The notes: a model not told the origin generated them from the letters alone. 64,000 nt of DNA from Cordylochernes scorpioides (GCA_030710605.1 CP092875.1:69969823-70033822); one strand, 5' to 3'; positions 9,415 through 19,860 are shown, counted from the first letter of the stretch. Translations and numbers: made by a program.

Positions 9415-12400
9415 TCAAAAAGTAACTCCACCACTTAGGCAGTTCTTAATCTTGACAGCATCCACACTCTTGGTAAGATGGTCCGCTTTCATTTCTTCTG
9501 ATGGGACATGCAAAACTTCAATTTCTTCATCTTCCACAATTTGTCTTATGAAGTGACACTTTCTATTCAAGTACTTTGTACTTGCTTTCATATTTTTTGA
9601 CTTAATCATTGAAATAGCATTCTGGCTGTCACAATAAACAGTAATTCGATCTTTCAAATCAATTTTCATTTCTCCAATGATGTTACGTGTCCAAATCAAT
9701 TCTTTAATTCCTTCAGATAAGGCTTCTAATTCACTCTCTGCAGTTGACAAGGCAACATTTCTTTGTTTATTACTTTTCCAATTAAGTAAGTTGTTTCCCA
9801 TTTCTATAACAAAACCAGAATACGATCTCGCATCAGCTGTTCTGTCCCAACTCGCATCAGTATAAGTCACAATACTTGAATCTCCCCTAGAATAAATCAA
9901 TTCATAATTCATAGTTCCCTTCAAATATCTTAATATCCTCTTCAATCCATTCATGTGAACCTCTCTAGGATCTTTATTAAATCTACTCATATTGCTTATA
10001 GCATAACAAATGTCCGGTCTTGTTCTAGTTGCTATGTAAATCAACTTTCCAACTATTTCTTGATAGTAATTTTGATCAATCGATTTACTATTTTCAAATA
10101 AATCATAATTTGTAGAAATGCATAATGGAGTTTTCGAAGGATTGCAATCATGCAAATTATAGGTTTCCAATATTTCTTCAATATATTTCTTTTGATTTAT
10201 AAAAATACTATCATCCCTATATTCAAATTCCATTCCAAGAAAGTTTTTTGCAGCTCCTAAATCCGTGATATCTATCTCTCTTTTTATCTTTTTCCAAATA
10301 TTTTCCTCAAAATCGTCACCAGTTCCTACACTTAGTATGTCATACACATGAATTCCCAGATATAAGAAATGATTTCTAAAATTGCAATAATATAAACATG
10401 GATCATTCGCAGATTGTTTCATTCCTGCATTGGTTAATAATTCATCTAATTTCTTATTCCACATTCTACTTGCTTGTTTAAGGCCATAAATACTTTTCAT
10501 TAGATAACAAATCTTATTGTTTCCCTTTTCAAATCCAGGAGGTTGAAGCATAAATATTTCCTCCTCCAAATCACCATATAAAAAGGCTGTTTGAACGTCC
10601 TTTTGCTGAGGAATAACTTTTTTCATTGCAGCTATTTTTATTAGAATTCTTATGGTCTCAGGTCTTATTGTTGGAGAATAAATTTCCTGGTAATCACTAC
10701 CCAATATTTGATCATATCCAGTAGCTACTAGCCTCGCTTTGAAGTTTTTAATTGATCCATCACTATTTTTCTTAATTGAAAAAATCCACCTACTTTTGAT
10801 CAATTTTTTATCTTTAGGCCTATCTATCAATCTCCAAACTTTTAACTTATCAATCCTTTGCATCTCATCTTCCATGGCTTTAATCCATTGTTTTCTATCA
10901 TCAGAATTCAGTGCTTCTTGGTAATCCCTCGGACATTTAATCTCATAAGTTCTATCAGAAACATTTTCCTTATTCTTTATTAGTCTTAATCTTTCAGATC
11001 TCCTCACACCCTTTTTTATAAGTTCTTCTTCCTCTGTTTCTCTCAAACGAAGATCTCGTTCTTCTCTCTTTTCTCTCGTCATTCCTGGTTCTGGTCCTCT
11101 TCTATGTGGAGTAATTATTTCATCAGGAGGTATTTCCTCTATTTCACTCAAATCTATATCATTTTCATCTTGAGGAATATGCTCATCATCGATGTTAAAA
11201 TTTTCTACTTGGTCTTCTCTATTACCACCATAGTCTTCATTCCCGTGAGAAATCAAATTTTGGTCTTCTCTACAAAAAAAGAAAAGTTCATTTTCATCAA
11301 GATTTCTACCTCTATTATTCATTAAATAATATCCTAACTTAGCTTCATTAAATTTTACATCTGATACTTCATGAATTTCATCCATTTCCGGTAAATATAT
11401 TCTATAGCCTTTTCTTATCATACTATAGCCCATCATGATCCCTTTATGAGCTTTTGGTTCCATCTTCTTTCTCTTTTCTTTTCTAATATGAACATAAGCT
11501 TCGCTTCCGAACCTTTTTAAGTAAACAATGTTTGGTTTCCATCCTTTGTATATCTCGAAAGGAGTTGTATTCATTTCTTTGATTTTAATTCTATTATTTA
11601 TATGAACAGCCACCTTAACACTTTCGCTCCAAAATTTTAAAGGTAATTTAGAATCAATTAGCATGGTTCTAGCTGACTCAACTATGGTTCTATTGAATCT
11701 TTCGGCTTTTCCATTGCTTTCAGGAGTATAAGCTGTAGTAAATTCTTGTTTGATGCCCTTACTAGATAACCACCTCTTGAAATAATTTGAAATATACTCT
11801 CCACCATTATCATTTCGAATTCTCTTTACTTTCCTGCCAGTCTGTCTTTCTTCTTGGATAATCAAATTTATTATGGAATCTGCTGTTTGAGATTTATTAG
11901 CAATTGGTATAACGAACGTGAAATTACTATAGTCATCAACAATCGTAATGAAATATTTATATCCAAAAGAATCATTTAAAGGTCCAACTATGTCGGTATG
12001 CCATAGATCCAAAATATTTTCAGATTGTTTATATTGAACACTTTTGTAAGATTTTCTATGTAATTTTCCCAATGTACAAGATTCGCAATTTCCTTTGTTA
12101 TTATGTAAATTTTTCAATCCTAATACAGTAGAATTATCATACATCTCTTTCAATTTTTGAAAATTTACATGAGCAAGTCTTTGATGCCATAGCATATCAT
12201 CTATTTCTGCTTTTCTAGCGATTTCCATATTTAGGATTCCTTCAACTTCAAATTTATCTCCTAATCTTTTTGCTTCATATAAAATCTCACCATTTTTGTC
12301 TATTACTTCAGCTTTATTTTTACTAAATAATACGTTTAAATCATGATTCACAATTTTTGAAACTGATAATAAACTTTCTCTCAAATCAGGCACATGCAAA

Positions 12401-13509
12401 ACATTTTCAAATCTTATGAATCCTTCATTTACATTCGACTTCATTCTTATAGCTCCAATTCCTGATGATTTCATTATTGCACCTTTTTCAGCTGTCGCTA
12501 TTATTCTTTCCTCCTCTTTATATTCTATAAATAATTCTTTCTTACTAACCATATGGCTAGAGGCTCCAGAATCCATTGTCCAACTTATTTTTTCATCCTT
12601 TTGTTCTTCCTCTTCGTAATTGTCTTCATTTGTTTCTATTACATGACTTGTAGATTCACTATTATTTTGTCGGTTTATTCCTCTTTTAGGCCCATTAAAA
12701 TTATACTTTGCATGACTTTGATTTCTATACTTTTTACATATTTTCGATTCATGCCCAAATCCTCCACATTTAAAACATTTGATCTTATTTCTACATTCTT
12801 TAGAGATGTGACCCATCATTCCACAGTTATAACATTTAATAAATTTTCTTCTTTCCGACCAGCCTTCTCTAGCTTTAGATGCAATCTCCTGTTTTTCTAC
12901 TTTTTCTTGTTTCCTATATTTTATTTTTTCCTCAGTTTCCTTCAGGATTTGTCTTATTGTATTCATATTATTCTGCCTGTCAGATTTTATAATTTTTATG
13001 TCAAAATCAAATTCAACTCTCAACCCTTCCAAAACGAAGCAAATTAACTCTCTATCTTTAACTTCATCTCCTGCTTGAATGCTTTTGCTCTTTATAATCA
13101 TTGCTCTATTTAAATAGTCATCTACCGTTTCATCTTCGTTCATTTTCAATTTTGACAAATCTATTCTATTTTTCATCTGCAAGTCTTCATTTTTTGATGC
13201 CATTTCTTCTCCAATTATATTCCATAATCTCTTGGCACTTCTTTCACTTGAATATTTTAAAATTTGAGTGTCATTCATTGTTCTATTCATCAAATTTCTT
13301 GCAATGGCATTGTCGTCATCCCAGTCTTCCCAGATTTTCATTTTTTCATCAAATTTCTTGTCTGCCTCTATTGGCTTTTCCACTTCTTCTCCTTCTATAA
13401 TTCTTCTCCATAATTTTAATCCCCGTAATTCACTTTCAATTCGATTTGCCCAGATCAAGTAGTTTTTGTCTGAAAGTTTTTCTATTGGAGATAAATTAAA
13501 ATTTTGCAT
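9415..13509 (-). CDS. copia Gag-Pol polyprotein (1364 aa, single frame)
   Basis: One uninterrupted frame starting 77 bases inside the 5' LTR. Order of domains: Gag with two CCHC knuckles (CYNCGMMGHISKEC and CFKCGGFGHESKIC, about residues 225-260), aspartic protease (DSGASSHM, about 310), GAG-pre-integrase (LWHQRLAHV), integrase with conserved acidic residues (HTDIVGP, VDDYSNF, RNDNGGEY), reverse transcriptase (QQKDVQTAFLYGDL, PPGFEKG, GLKQASRMW) and RNase H (TYTDASWD, STAESELEAL, VYCDSQNA). Odd: where copia RTs have the catalytic YVDD box this copy reads HVYD (about 10345-10356), losing the first of the two adjacent aspartates. The protein may therefore be full length but deficient in reverse transcription. 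Confidence 0.95.
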   Translation of the reverse strand: MQNFNLSPIEKLSDKNYLIWANRIESELRGLKLWRRIIEGEEVEKPIEADKKFDEKMKIWEDWDDDNAIARNLMNRTMNDTQILKYSSERSAKRLWNIIGEEMASKNEDLQMKNRIDLSKLKMNEDETVDDYLNRAMIIKSKSIQAGDEVKDRELICFVLEGLRVEFDFDIKIIKSDRQNNMNTIRQILKETEEKIKYRKQEKVEKQEIASKAREGWSERRKFIKCYNCGMMGHISKECRNKIKCFKCGGFGHESKICKKYRNQSHAKYNFNGPKRGINRQNNSESTSHVIETNEDNYEEEEQKDEKISWTMDSGASSHMVSKKELFIEYKEEERIIATAEKGAIMKSSGIGAIRMKSNVNEGFIRFENVLHVPDLRESLLSVSKIVNHDLNVLFSKNKAEVIDKNGEILYEAKRLGDKFEVEGILNMEIARKAEIDDMLWHQRLAHVNFQKLKEMYDNSTVLGLKNLHNNKGNCESCTLGKLHRKSYKSVQYKQSENILDLWHTDIVGPLNDSFGYKYFITIVDDYSNFTFVIPIANKSQTADSIINLIIQEERQTGRKVKRIRNDNGGEYISNYFKRWLSSKGIKQEFTTAYTPESNGKAERFNRTIVESARTMLIDSKLPLKFWSESVKVAVHINNRIKIKEMNTTPFEIYKGWKPNIVYLKRFGSEAYVHIRKEKRKKMEPKAHKGIMMGYSMIRKGYRIYLPEMDEIHEVSDVKFNEAKLGYYLMNNRGRNLDENELFFFCREDQNLISHGNEDYGGNREDQVENFNIDDEHIPQDENDIDLSEIEEIPPDEIITPHRRGPEPGMTREKREERDLRLRETEEEELIKKGVRRSERLRLIKNKENVSDRTYEIKCPRDYQEALNSDDRKQWIKAMEDEMQRIDKLKVWRLIDRPKDKKLIKSRWIFSIKKNSDGSIKNFKARLVATGYDQILGSDYQEIYSPTIRPETIRILIKIAAMKKVIPQQKDVQTAFLYGDLEEEIFMLQPPGFEKGNNKICYLMKSIYGLKQASRMWNKKLDELLTNAGMKQSANDPCLYYCNFRNHFLYLGIHVYDILSVGTGDDFEENIWKKIKREIDITDLGAAKNFLGMEFEYRDDSIFINQKKYIEEILETYNLHDCNPSKTPLCISTNYDLFENSKSIDQNYYQEIVGKLIYIATRTRPDICYAISNMSRFNKDPREVHMNGLKRILRYLKGTMNYELIYSRGDSSIVTYTDASWDRTADARSYSGFVIEMGNNLLNWKSNKQRNVALSTAESELEALSEGIKELIWTRNIIGEMKIDLKDRITVYCDSQNAISMIKSKNMKASTKYLNRKCHFIRQIVEDEEIEVLHVPSEEMKADHLTKSVDAVKIKNCLSGGVTF

Positions 13510-13585
13510 CTTTTCTTTTTTCTAAAAATTTTTCAATTAATCTTGATTTGCATAAATATAAATTCAACCGCTCTCTGCTACCAAT

Positions 13586-13842
13586 TGTTGGGAGAATCTT
13601 AATAATTATTTTCTATTATAAGTAAAAAAGCTTCTTTATTGAAGACACTAATTACAATGAAGTCAAATTACTATAAAAAGAGTTTTAGAAACTCATACGT
13701 CTCCACACAGATTCTCAACCACTCTCACTCAAAGAAAATACCTATATATATACACACATAATCAACACCACAGAATAAAATAGTCCACAGATTAATCAAA
13801 TCATAGAATGAAAATTAATATTTGAAATTATAAATATCAACA
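13586..13842 (-). repeat. copia 5' LTR
   Basis: 257 bases. The initiator-tRNA primer-binding site starts two bases inside it on the - strand. The gaaga duplication follows at 13843-13847. Confidence 0.96.
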
Positions 13843-14079
13843 GAAGAGATAGTACAACAGGTTTCTCATCCAGAAATTGCATTTGAAACGTTGCTTCGTT
13901 GCGGAAAGATGTCGTGATGCCTCGTGTAAGAAGGAGAGAAATGTTTACTAACATATTTCTTAGTTTGATAGATGTAGAAATGTAGCCTATTGGGATTGCG
14001 GTTTATCGTACTGCTGGGGCGTCCAACGCTGGCAAGAAACTGAGAGCGCAGTTTGTTACAAATTGAATATTGAGTGCAG

Positions 14080-14289
14080 GGTCCCCCAGGACAGACAGTG
14101 GTAGGACCCCCCGGCCCTCCAGGGGCAAGCTGGGCCGACAACACCGTGGCGGTCCCTGGAGCCCTCAGGTTCACTGACATGGACGCCCTGTTAGCAGTAT
14201 CTGCCGGACTGCCTCCAGGGACTCTTGCTTTCTTGGAAGCCGAGGATTCTCTGGCCTGCAGGACCTCGGCGGGATGGAGGCATGTTCAG
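14080..14289 (+). CDS. Multiplexin, end of collagen helix and trimerisation domain
   Basis: A 210-nt, phase-0 exon between acceptor gagtgcag (AG 14078-14079) and donor gtatgg (14290). It encodes the last triplets (GPPGQTVVGPPGPPG) and then the conserved collagen XV/XVIII trimerisation domain: FTDMDALLAVSAGLPPG, TLAFLEAEDSLACR and GWRHVQ correspond to the family pattern of a strand-loop-strand ending GW(R)xVQ. The domain aligns three chains before the hinge and endostatin. The mirrored copy at 61924-62133 differs by four synonymous bases only. Confidence 0.95.
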
Positions 14290-15095
14290 GTATGGTGCCA
14301 CTGTATTTGAACTTAGAGTACATAACTACATCATTTCCGAGTAATACATTAGATCACAGTTGTAGCAGCATCTTTAATCCATAAGCCATCTTCCGAACTT
14401 CAAATGTACAATAATTCTGGCATCCCCAACAAAATGTAAAGTTTATTCATAGAAGCTTTAGAATCCATCAAGAATCTATATCCCCAATTAAGAGATATGT
14501 AGAAATCCTTAGCTATAATATAAAGTGTTGATTTGTAATAAACACCATATTTGGTTGTGTAGTGTGTGAAAACGTTTCCACATATAAATGTCACAATTTT
14601 ATATATATTTTATATAAAAAATGTTTTTCAAATATATTTAATAGATAAAATACTCTGTTAAATCGACCACCAGAGGCCGTCATTTTCACTATATAAGCTC
14701 TATTGTTGTTGTTTCCCGTTGACCGGCTCAAATCTTTTGTACATTATGTAAATAAGTATTTCATTTTTTAGATTCTTACGCCTTAAGTTAGGCATACCTT
14801 TCTCAAATTATGTTTTCTATATTTCATAAGCTCAATTAAAGCTATTTTTAATCTTCATTATTTTTATTATTATATTTTCAAGATTTTGACCACGACTGCA
14901 TTAACATAGTATAATCCTCAAGATGATCAAAAATCAACAGAAATCTCATTTTTATTTATAATATATATTTGTATATAGGATCTCTTTTCAACCTGATAGC
15001 TACCTAGTGTCTCTTGCCTTACTACTGGCTATAGATTATGGAGACTCCGAGAGAGAAACCTCAGTTTGTTTTATTTTAGTTTACAATAAAAAATA
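14290..15095. other. Intron, no gene seen
   Basis: AT-rich intron sequence also present, inverted and diverged, at about 61100-61920. No transposon ends or coding segments were recognised. Confidence 0.6.
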
Positions 15096-15540
15096 ATGGG
15101 CAAAGAATGTAAAACGACATTTGAAAACTATCCCGTATGTGTTCCTTTCCAAGGAAAAATCAAAATTTATTTCAAGGAGAAATAACGATTATTTCTAACC
15201 TTTGGGATGAGGTATGAAAGGGTGAATTGTGAAGAGTAATGATAAACGGAAAAAAAGTGTCCAGGGATGGGAATCGAACCCACAATGTTCCGCTTACCAG
15301 GCAGATGCCATGTCCACTAGGCTACACTGGACATATTTTTCCGTTCGTAAATAATACATGAAGTAATTTATAATACAATATAATAATGCGGATTGTGATT
15401 GTAAAACGACATTTGAAAACTATCCCGCATGTGTTTCTTTTCAACGAAAATTCAAAATTTATTTCAAGGAGAAATAACGAAATTTCTAACCTTTGGGATG
15501 AGGTATGAAAGTGTGAATTGTAAAGAGTAATCATAAAGAG
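15095..15540. repeat. Direct duplication (about 150 bp) around a tRNA-like core
   Basis: A segment beginning gtaaaacgacatttgaaaac and ending with a tcataaa/tgataaa-type motif occurs at about 15107-15247 and again at about 15400-15537. The tRNA-like sequence and a short spacer lie between the copies. The same arrangement is present inverted at about 60660-61110. It may be a tRNA-associated repeat. Confidence 0.75.
15258..15332 (-). tRNA. tRNA-like sequence, Thr (GGT) anticodon
   Basis: On the - strand a 75-nt cloverleaf can be drawn. Acceptor GTCCAGT pairs with the end ...CTGGAC (one mismatch at the inner pair), discriminator A. Anticodon stem TCTGC/GCGGA has loop CTGGTAA, giving GGT. T arm GTGGGTTCGATTCCCAT follows. 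It is flanked by oligo-A/T runs. A GGT anticodon is unusual for a eukaryotic nuclear tRNA-Thr, where AGT is normal, so this may be a tRNA-derived repeat rather than a working gene. The mirrored copy at 60877 has C for the invariant T33. Confidence 0.6.
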
Positions 15541-15995
15541 TCTAGATTTATATTTACGATGTCATGGGGATACCATTGAGCTTCTCAAGAGCGATCAGTC
15601 TGATGGATGATTATTTTGCACGATCAAAAATGACGTGGACATAACCCTAGGAAGAAAGACCATGGGTATCCATGTTTTTAGTCGGTTTTTCATGCTAGAA
15701 TCTGTGTCAATTTTACATCTATTATGTTTTGAAAACTGAATAAAGCACTCTGTTAAATAAAATCGATTTTTATATGCTGAAATCGAAAATACCTCTTATC
15801 GGATAACCACATTTGGCACATAATGAAATATTTTGGGAAGCCTAATCTTTGATTGTGGAAATTGTAAAGAAATTACAGGAAAAAAATGTTTACTGGAATA
15901 CTGAGTAACTTTTAACAATTATATCTGTGAGATATTTGAATTTTTAGCAAATTATGAAGAACGCTTTAGCAGAAAAAAAAAGTTTATTCCTCATA

Positions 15996-16790
15996 TTATG
16001 ATGCACTAGCGCGCCATCTGTTATCAAAATTCGAAACTATTTTGAACGCGTAAGATTATTTTTGAAATTAAACAATTTCTACTGCCCTTACTGCAATGGA
16101 AAAATTAAAGGGAGGGCCTGGCTCATCAGTGGTGAACCCTCCCAGCGGTTTCGCCAGTTTAATCTACCATACCGCTGTTATATTTCATTTTTGGAACTTC
16201 CTTTTATAGTGATACTGTTGCTAGACTCTTGGAATGGGTATTTTAGAAGAACTATGGACATACTGTCCTCAAAGCTTATGTCTATAGTTCATCTAAAATA
16301 CCCATTCCAAGAGTCTAGCAACAGTATCACTATAAAAGGAAGTTCCAAAAATGCAATATAACAGCGGTATGGTAGATTAAACTGGCTGAGCCGCTGGGAG
16401 GGTTCACCACTGATGAGCCAGGCCCTCCCTTTAATTTTTCCATTGCAGTAAGGGCAGTAGAATTGTTTAATTTCAAAAAGAATCATACGCGTTTAAAATT
16501 ATTTATTAGGCTCACTACTTTGATCGCCCTAATATTTTAAAGAAATAAAGTTAAACAATTAATAACAGTCAAAGTTGAAGGAACCAATCAAGGACAGCGG
16601 CACTCCCAGCTGTCGTCTCCAAACGCGCAGCTCCGACTTCTGGTGGACACACACACACCTGATGCTATCCTAGTTTTTTATATCTGTGGAAGCCGATTTA
16701 CATAGATCTTTTTCGTAAAGCCTAGTTTGCATAGTCTTCTTTTAATTTTACTCTTGTAAAATTTGCCTAGGCTTTCCAACAATAGTTTCG
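15996..16790. mobile_element. Large palindromic element (left-arm copy), with a secondary insertion
   Basis: Two inverted arms of about 230 bases (16030-16260 and 16275-16500) meet near 16265. The core cagtaagggcagtagaa is present at both outer parts. The outer left end carries the tail attatgatgcactagcgcg then ccatctgttat. Flanking TTATTCCTCATAT (15986-15998) and TTATTCCTTATAT (about 16796-16808) look like a 13-base target duplication with one mismatch. The right part is split by an extra 284 bases at about 16500-16783. Open frames in the arms are mirror images of each other and are not genes. Confidence 0.85.
16500..16783. mobile_element. Insertion present only in the left arm (about 284 bp)
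   Basis: At the matching place of the inverted right arm (near 59676) the palindromic element continues directly from taaaat to agtttcg. Here about 284 bases intervene, starting near ttattaggctcact and ending near cctaggctttccaacaat. It includes a short GC-rich stretch (cagctgtcgtctccaaacgc) and a small AC run. No target duplication longer than about 3 bases and no family could be assigned. Confidence 0.6.
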
Positions 16791-16943
16791 AATTTATTCC
16801 TTATATGTTGGGGGAAAAAGTCATTTTTTATGGGATAAATAATTTTAACGATAATCTAATTATATGTATTCTAAATGATTTATGTTTGTTCTGAAGCCAT
16901 TTTGACGTGAAAGATGGCGGTACACTAAAGCTATGTCGTCCAG

Positions 16944-17255
16944 CTGAGCTCCTCAGTGAGGGTGCCCGAGCCAGGCGGTCCACCGACCCCCAGCCCTACC
17001 GTGCCCCCGCCTCCACCCCCTCTCCCCGTGGGCAACATGCTGCTGGACCAGACCCCCAAGCTGCAGCTGGTGGCCCTCAACCGCCCCTTCTCCGGCCAGA
17101 TGGGGGGCATCAGCGGCATTGACTACGACTGCCACCGGCAGGCCCGCGGGGCTGGACTCCGAGGCACGTTCCGGGCGTTCCTCACGGGCCAAACCCAGGA
17201 CCTGGTGCAGCTAGTGATGCCGCGGGACTCCCATCTACCTGTCGTCAACCTCAAG
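16944..17255 (+). CDS. Multiplexin, hinge and first endostatin exon
   Basis: A 312-nt, phase-0 exon between acceptor gtcgtccag (AG 16942-16943) and donor gtatct (17256). It encodes a short Ser-rich start, a Pro-rich hinge (PGGPPTPSPTVPPPPPPLP) and the first endostatin segment: LQLVALNRPFSGQMGGI, DYDCHRQARGAGLRGTFRAF and VVNLK are diagnostic for the collagen XV/XVIII endostatin fold and include its first conserved Cys. In the family the hinge is proteolytically cut to release endostatin. It is GC-rich compared with the surrounding introns. The mirrored copy (59203-59514) differs at five synonymous positions. Confidence 0.97.
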
Positions 17256-17288
17256 GTATCTTGTTACACTACCGTACAAGTATATATA

Positions 17289-17466
17289 CAGTAGAACCTC
17301 CTTGTAAAGGACAACACCTAATTACAGAGCCAAAGTGTCCTTTAGGGAGAGGTTTTCTCTTACCGGAGAGTTGCTAAATTGTAAAAATTGTAATTTTGCA
17401 AATGAAAACTGTTCCTTGTAGAAAGGTGTCCGCTAGCGGGGTGTCCGCTAAAGGGAGGTTCTACTG
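17289..17466. mobile_element. pogo/Tigger-like MITE
   Basis: Inverted ends cagtagaacctcc ... ggaggttctactg, with TA before the left end and CA after the right one. The interior (aaaggacaacacctaattac, gagagttgctaaatt, gtgtccgctaaaggg) matches the family at 5273, 21487 and 22035. The same insertion is at 58992-59169 in the other arm, so it predates the duplication or the split of the haplotypes. Confidence 0.85.
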
Positions 17467-18171
17467 CATCACATATTCTATCTGCATTTTTTAATGAAAA
17501 TAGAATATACCGTTTACATAAACCATTTCCCAAACTTTATTTGTGTCCTATCGTTTCGCTTGCTCACTGTCACCTTTCTCACGGGTAAACGCCAGAAAAA
17601 AATAAAGAGATTCAAAATTGCTTAATGTACAAGCACAATTCTTTCTACAAAGAAACATTCAACCACACAGCAAATGACTTTTACAAATTTAATGTGGAGT
17701 ATAGCCTTCTTAATAAGTAAACAAAAGGAAATGGAAGTTTACAGAACATGTACTCCCAGGATTATCAAGAGAACAATTATTGCCCATAGTGGAGGGAGGG
17801 ATACACATTGAAGGATGAAGGAAGGGGTAGACCAAGGTAGGATTGGTTCGAAAATCGAATAGAATGCTCTGAGAATGGGAGTTACGGTTGATGTGAGTTG
17901 TGCAAAACAGGGTAAAATATAATTGCTAACATTCGTTAGTTTCCTTTAACCGAGTCTTAACATTCGCCGAGAGATATAATGCACGTACTGTATAAAAATC
18001 AACAATAAATTTTAGAATTACTTTAATATTTCTACAACATATTCGTCATTCACACATATTTACCGAGAGAAGACCAAATAGGAAAGGTTTTAAAATAAGA
18101 ACTAACACGTTTGTTGTCTGTTGTTTTAATACCTCCTCTTGCAATGAACATAGTTTTGAATATATCTATTT
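17467..18171. other. Intron, no gene seen
   Basis: AT-rich intron between endostatin exons, recovered inverted at about 58460-58990. No coding or transposon signal of its own was recognised. Confidence 0.6.
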
Positions 18172-18181
18172 ACCTTTTATA

Positions 18182-18489
18182 AAAGGGAGAGCAGTAACAA
18201 GCTCACTAAAAAACCTGGGCTCAGCTGGCCCGGCTGATAGTACCCTGTAAGGGCTCCTAATTCAGGATGAGCAGCGTTTGTACTCCATGTTAGGAGAGGC
18301 TGCACATGGCGTCTGTTCCTCATGTCAGAGGCGGTCATTTCTTTTGAAGCTAAGTCGGCCTGCCACTGAGTAGTGCTCCCAGTCTTAATGACAAAGACAG
18401 ACGCATTCTACTTCACCTAATCATGATGGTTGTCAAGCTTTACAAGCTTGATACCCTAATATGATTGAGTAGAGATAAGAAAGAAGAAG
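18182..18489 (+). mobile_element. 5'-truncated non-LTR-type repeat with GAA-rich tail
   Basis: Flanked by a 10-base duplication accttttata (18172-18181 and 18490-18499). It starts aaagggagagcagtaacaag and ends gagataagaaagaagaa. Two other copies here (24699-25011 and 58094-58453) have different 5' starts but the same 3' end and their own target duplications, as expected of retrotransposition by a non-LTR element or SINE. It is absent from this site in the right arm. Confidence 0.82.
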
Positions 18490-18563
18490 ACCTTTTATAT
18501 CACATTGTGTCCAAAGAAACTAAATGTATTTTGCGTGAGGCCGTTATATCTGTGATGTCACAG

Positions 18564-18676
18564 GGAGACATCCTCTTTGCATCTTGGAGCGACATCTTTA
18601 AGAATAAAGGCAAACTGCACGCCTCAGCCCAAATCTATTCTTTTGATGGTCGGAATGTTCTTCAGGATTATGCATG
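18564..18676 (+). CDS. Multiplexin, second endostatin exon
   Basis: A 113-nt exon from acceptor gatgtcacag (AG 18562-18563) to donor gtaagt (18677). It continues directly from VVNLK with GDILFASWSDIF, KNKGKLHASAQIYSFDG and RNVLQDYA, matching the family pattern (F/L)xSWxxxF...IYSFDGxxVL. It ends two bases into a Trp codon completed by the first base of the next exon. The mirrored copy at 57723-57835 differs by one synonymous base. Confidence 0.96.
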
Positions 18677-19480
18677 GTAAGTATCTGTAACGTCTTTTTT
18701 GATATCCTCTTGTATCACACACACACACACACACAAAAGCCTTTATTAGGGACTTGCTCCATACAGATTCTCCCAATTGGGTAAGGTAATAATCATCTTG
18801 TGTTATTTACATAGAAATTGAACTGGCTTTAATCTTCGTCTCAAAGTCATTCACTTGTTGACTGGTCCTTACATAATGATGATCTAAAAAATTTATAGTA
18901 AGCTATTGCCTTAGATATATCCTCTTGTATCAACATGCTTTAAAGATTTTCACAATTGCAAGAATAATTTACATTTTACGTAATAGCATTTAGACAGCAA
19001 ATTATAATCAATCTCCTTCACCTAAATGTCTGTATTTTAAGGCATTTCAGTAATGGAATTTTTAAAATAGCCTAGACTGGGGGTAAATTCAAATATCTCC
19101 ATGCGAATAAGATTTCTAGCTATATGTTCTATGTAATCGGTACAGGATTATGACATCTTAAGAGATTGAAAGTAATGGATTCATTGTAATTTTAAGTTGT
19201 GGTGGACATGTAAACTTTTCTGATAAATTTTTATCAATATATACACTCTGTTTTGTGTTAGAGAAAATAGGTTTTTTGTCATATTTTACTACAAGAGAAA
19301 GGTATCCCCTAATCATGTGAACGACTAAACTTGGAAAGACAACTACCCTGCTAGACATCATTTCCGATAAATGCATCAACCATCTTATTTTGTGAGTTAA
19401 ATAGTTGTTTTTGACTCGTGCTTTAGATGTTGTACAAAATTTGAAATATCGCTTGAGGACACCATTGCAACCTTAAAATA
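18677..19480. other. Intron with a short (AC)n run
   Basis: AT-rich intron. A dinucleotide AC microsatellite occurs at about 18716-18734 (GT on the + strand at about 57674-57690 in the other arm). No gene is seen. Confidence 0.6.
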
Positions 19481-19484
19481 ATTT

Positions 19485-19860
19485 TTAACGCCTTGCCAAA
19501 TGTTTTAATTTTTATAAAGTAAATAAAGCTTCCAGGGTTAAGTTTCTTGTTTAATTTTTTTTTTTATTTTCAAGCTTTCGGACTTGTCAGTCCTTCAACG
19601 GGAGTATCACGTTAATAAATTGATGATAAATACTATTTTTATATACAAATTAATTTTACATATTTAAATATTAATGATATTGAAAGGCGGAGAAAATATA
19701 TATTACCTCCTTTGTGTGTTATAAACAATTTTTGAAAATATACGTGCATGGGTGGAGGATTTTAATTTTTGTTTTCTCCTGACGAGGACAAAATATTTTT
19801 GTCGAAACGTCGAAATAATAAAGATTTACTGTCTGAAATATCTTTAATTTTAAGAGCCAT
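19485..19860. mobile_element. Dispersed repeat with a hammerhead-like fold
   Basis: Contains taacgccttgccaaatg (19487-19503), ttcaagctttcggacttgtc (near 19571) and, at 19775-19820, a hammerhead-like string: CTGACGA, a long stem (GACAAAA with TTTTGTC), then GAAACGTC. One extra base stands between the core and the stem. Related pieces are at 62281-62495 and, beside a Penelope endonuclease fragment, at 31551-31591. It is therefore probably a Penelope-derived 3' fragment. It is mirrored at about 56515-56900. Confidence 0.55.

Larger units (their letters stand above)
9126..13842 (-). mobile_element. Ty1/copia LTR retrotransposon, full length
   Basis: Two 257-base LTRs (9126-9382 and 13586-13842) start TGTTG and end CAACA and look identical by eye. 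A 5-base target duplication gaaga lies at 9121-9125 and 13843-13847. Read on the - strand, the primer-binding site two bases inside the 5' LTR is TGGTAGCAGAG, matching the 3' end of initiator tRNA-Met. A purine tract (gaaggggagatt) precedes the 3' LTR at 9383-9395. The inverted right arm keeps the empty site near 62580, with a single gaaga. LTR identity implies very recent insertion into the multiplexin intron. Confidence 0.97.

Noticed and set aside
12553..13400. Open frames of 99 and 164 codons on the + strand inside the copia element
   Set aside because: Antisense shadows of the Gag-Pol frame.
16062..16486. Opposed frames FYCPYCNGKIKGRAWLIS (also at 59698-60113) resembling a zinc-ribbon start
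   Set aside because: The same peptide appears on both strands because the DNA is a palindrome. It is the palindromic element, not a gene.
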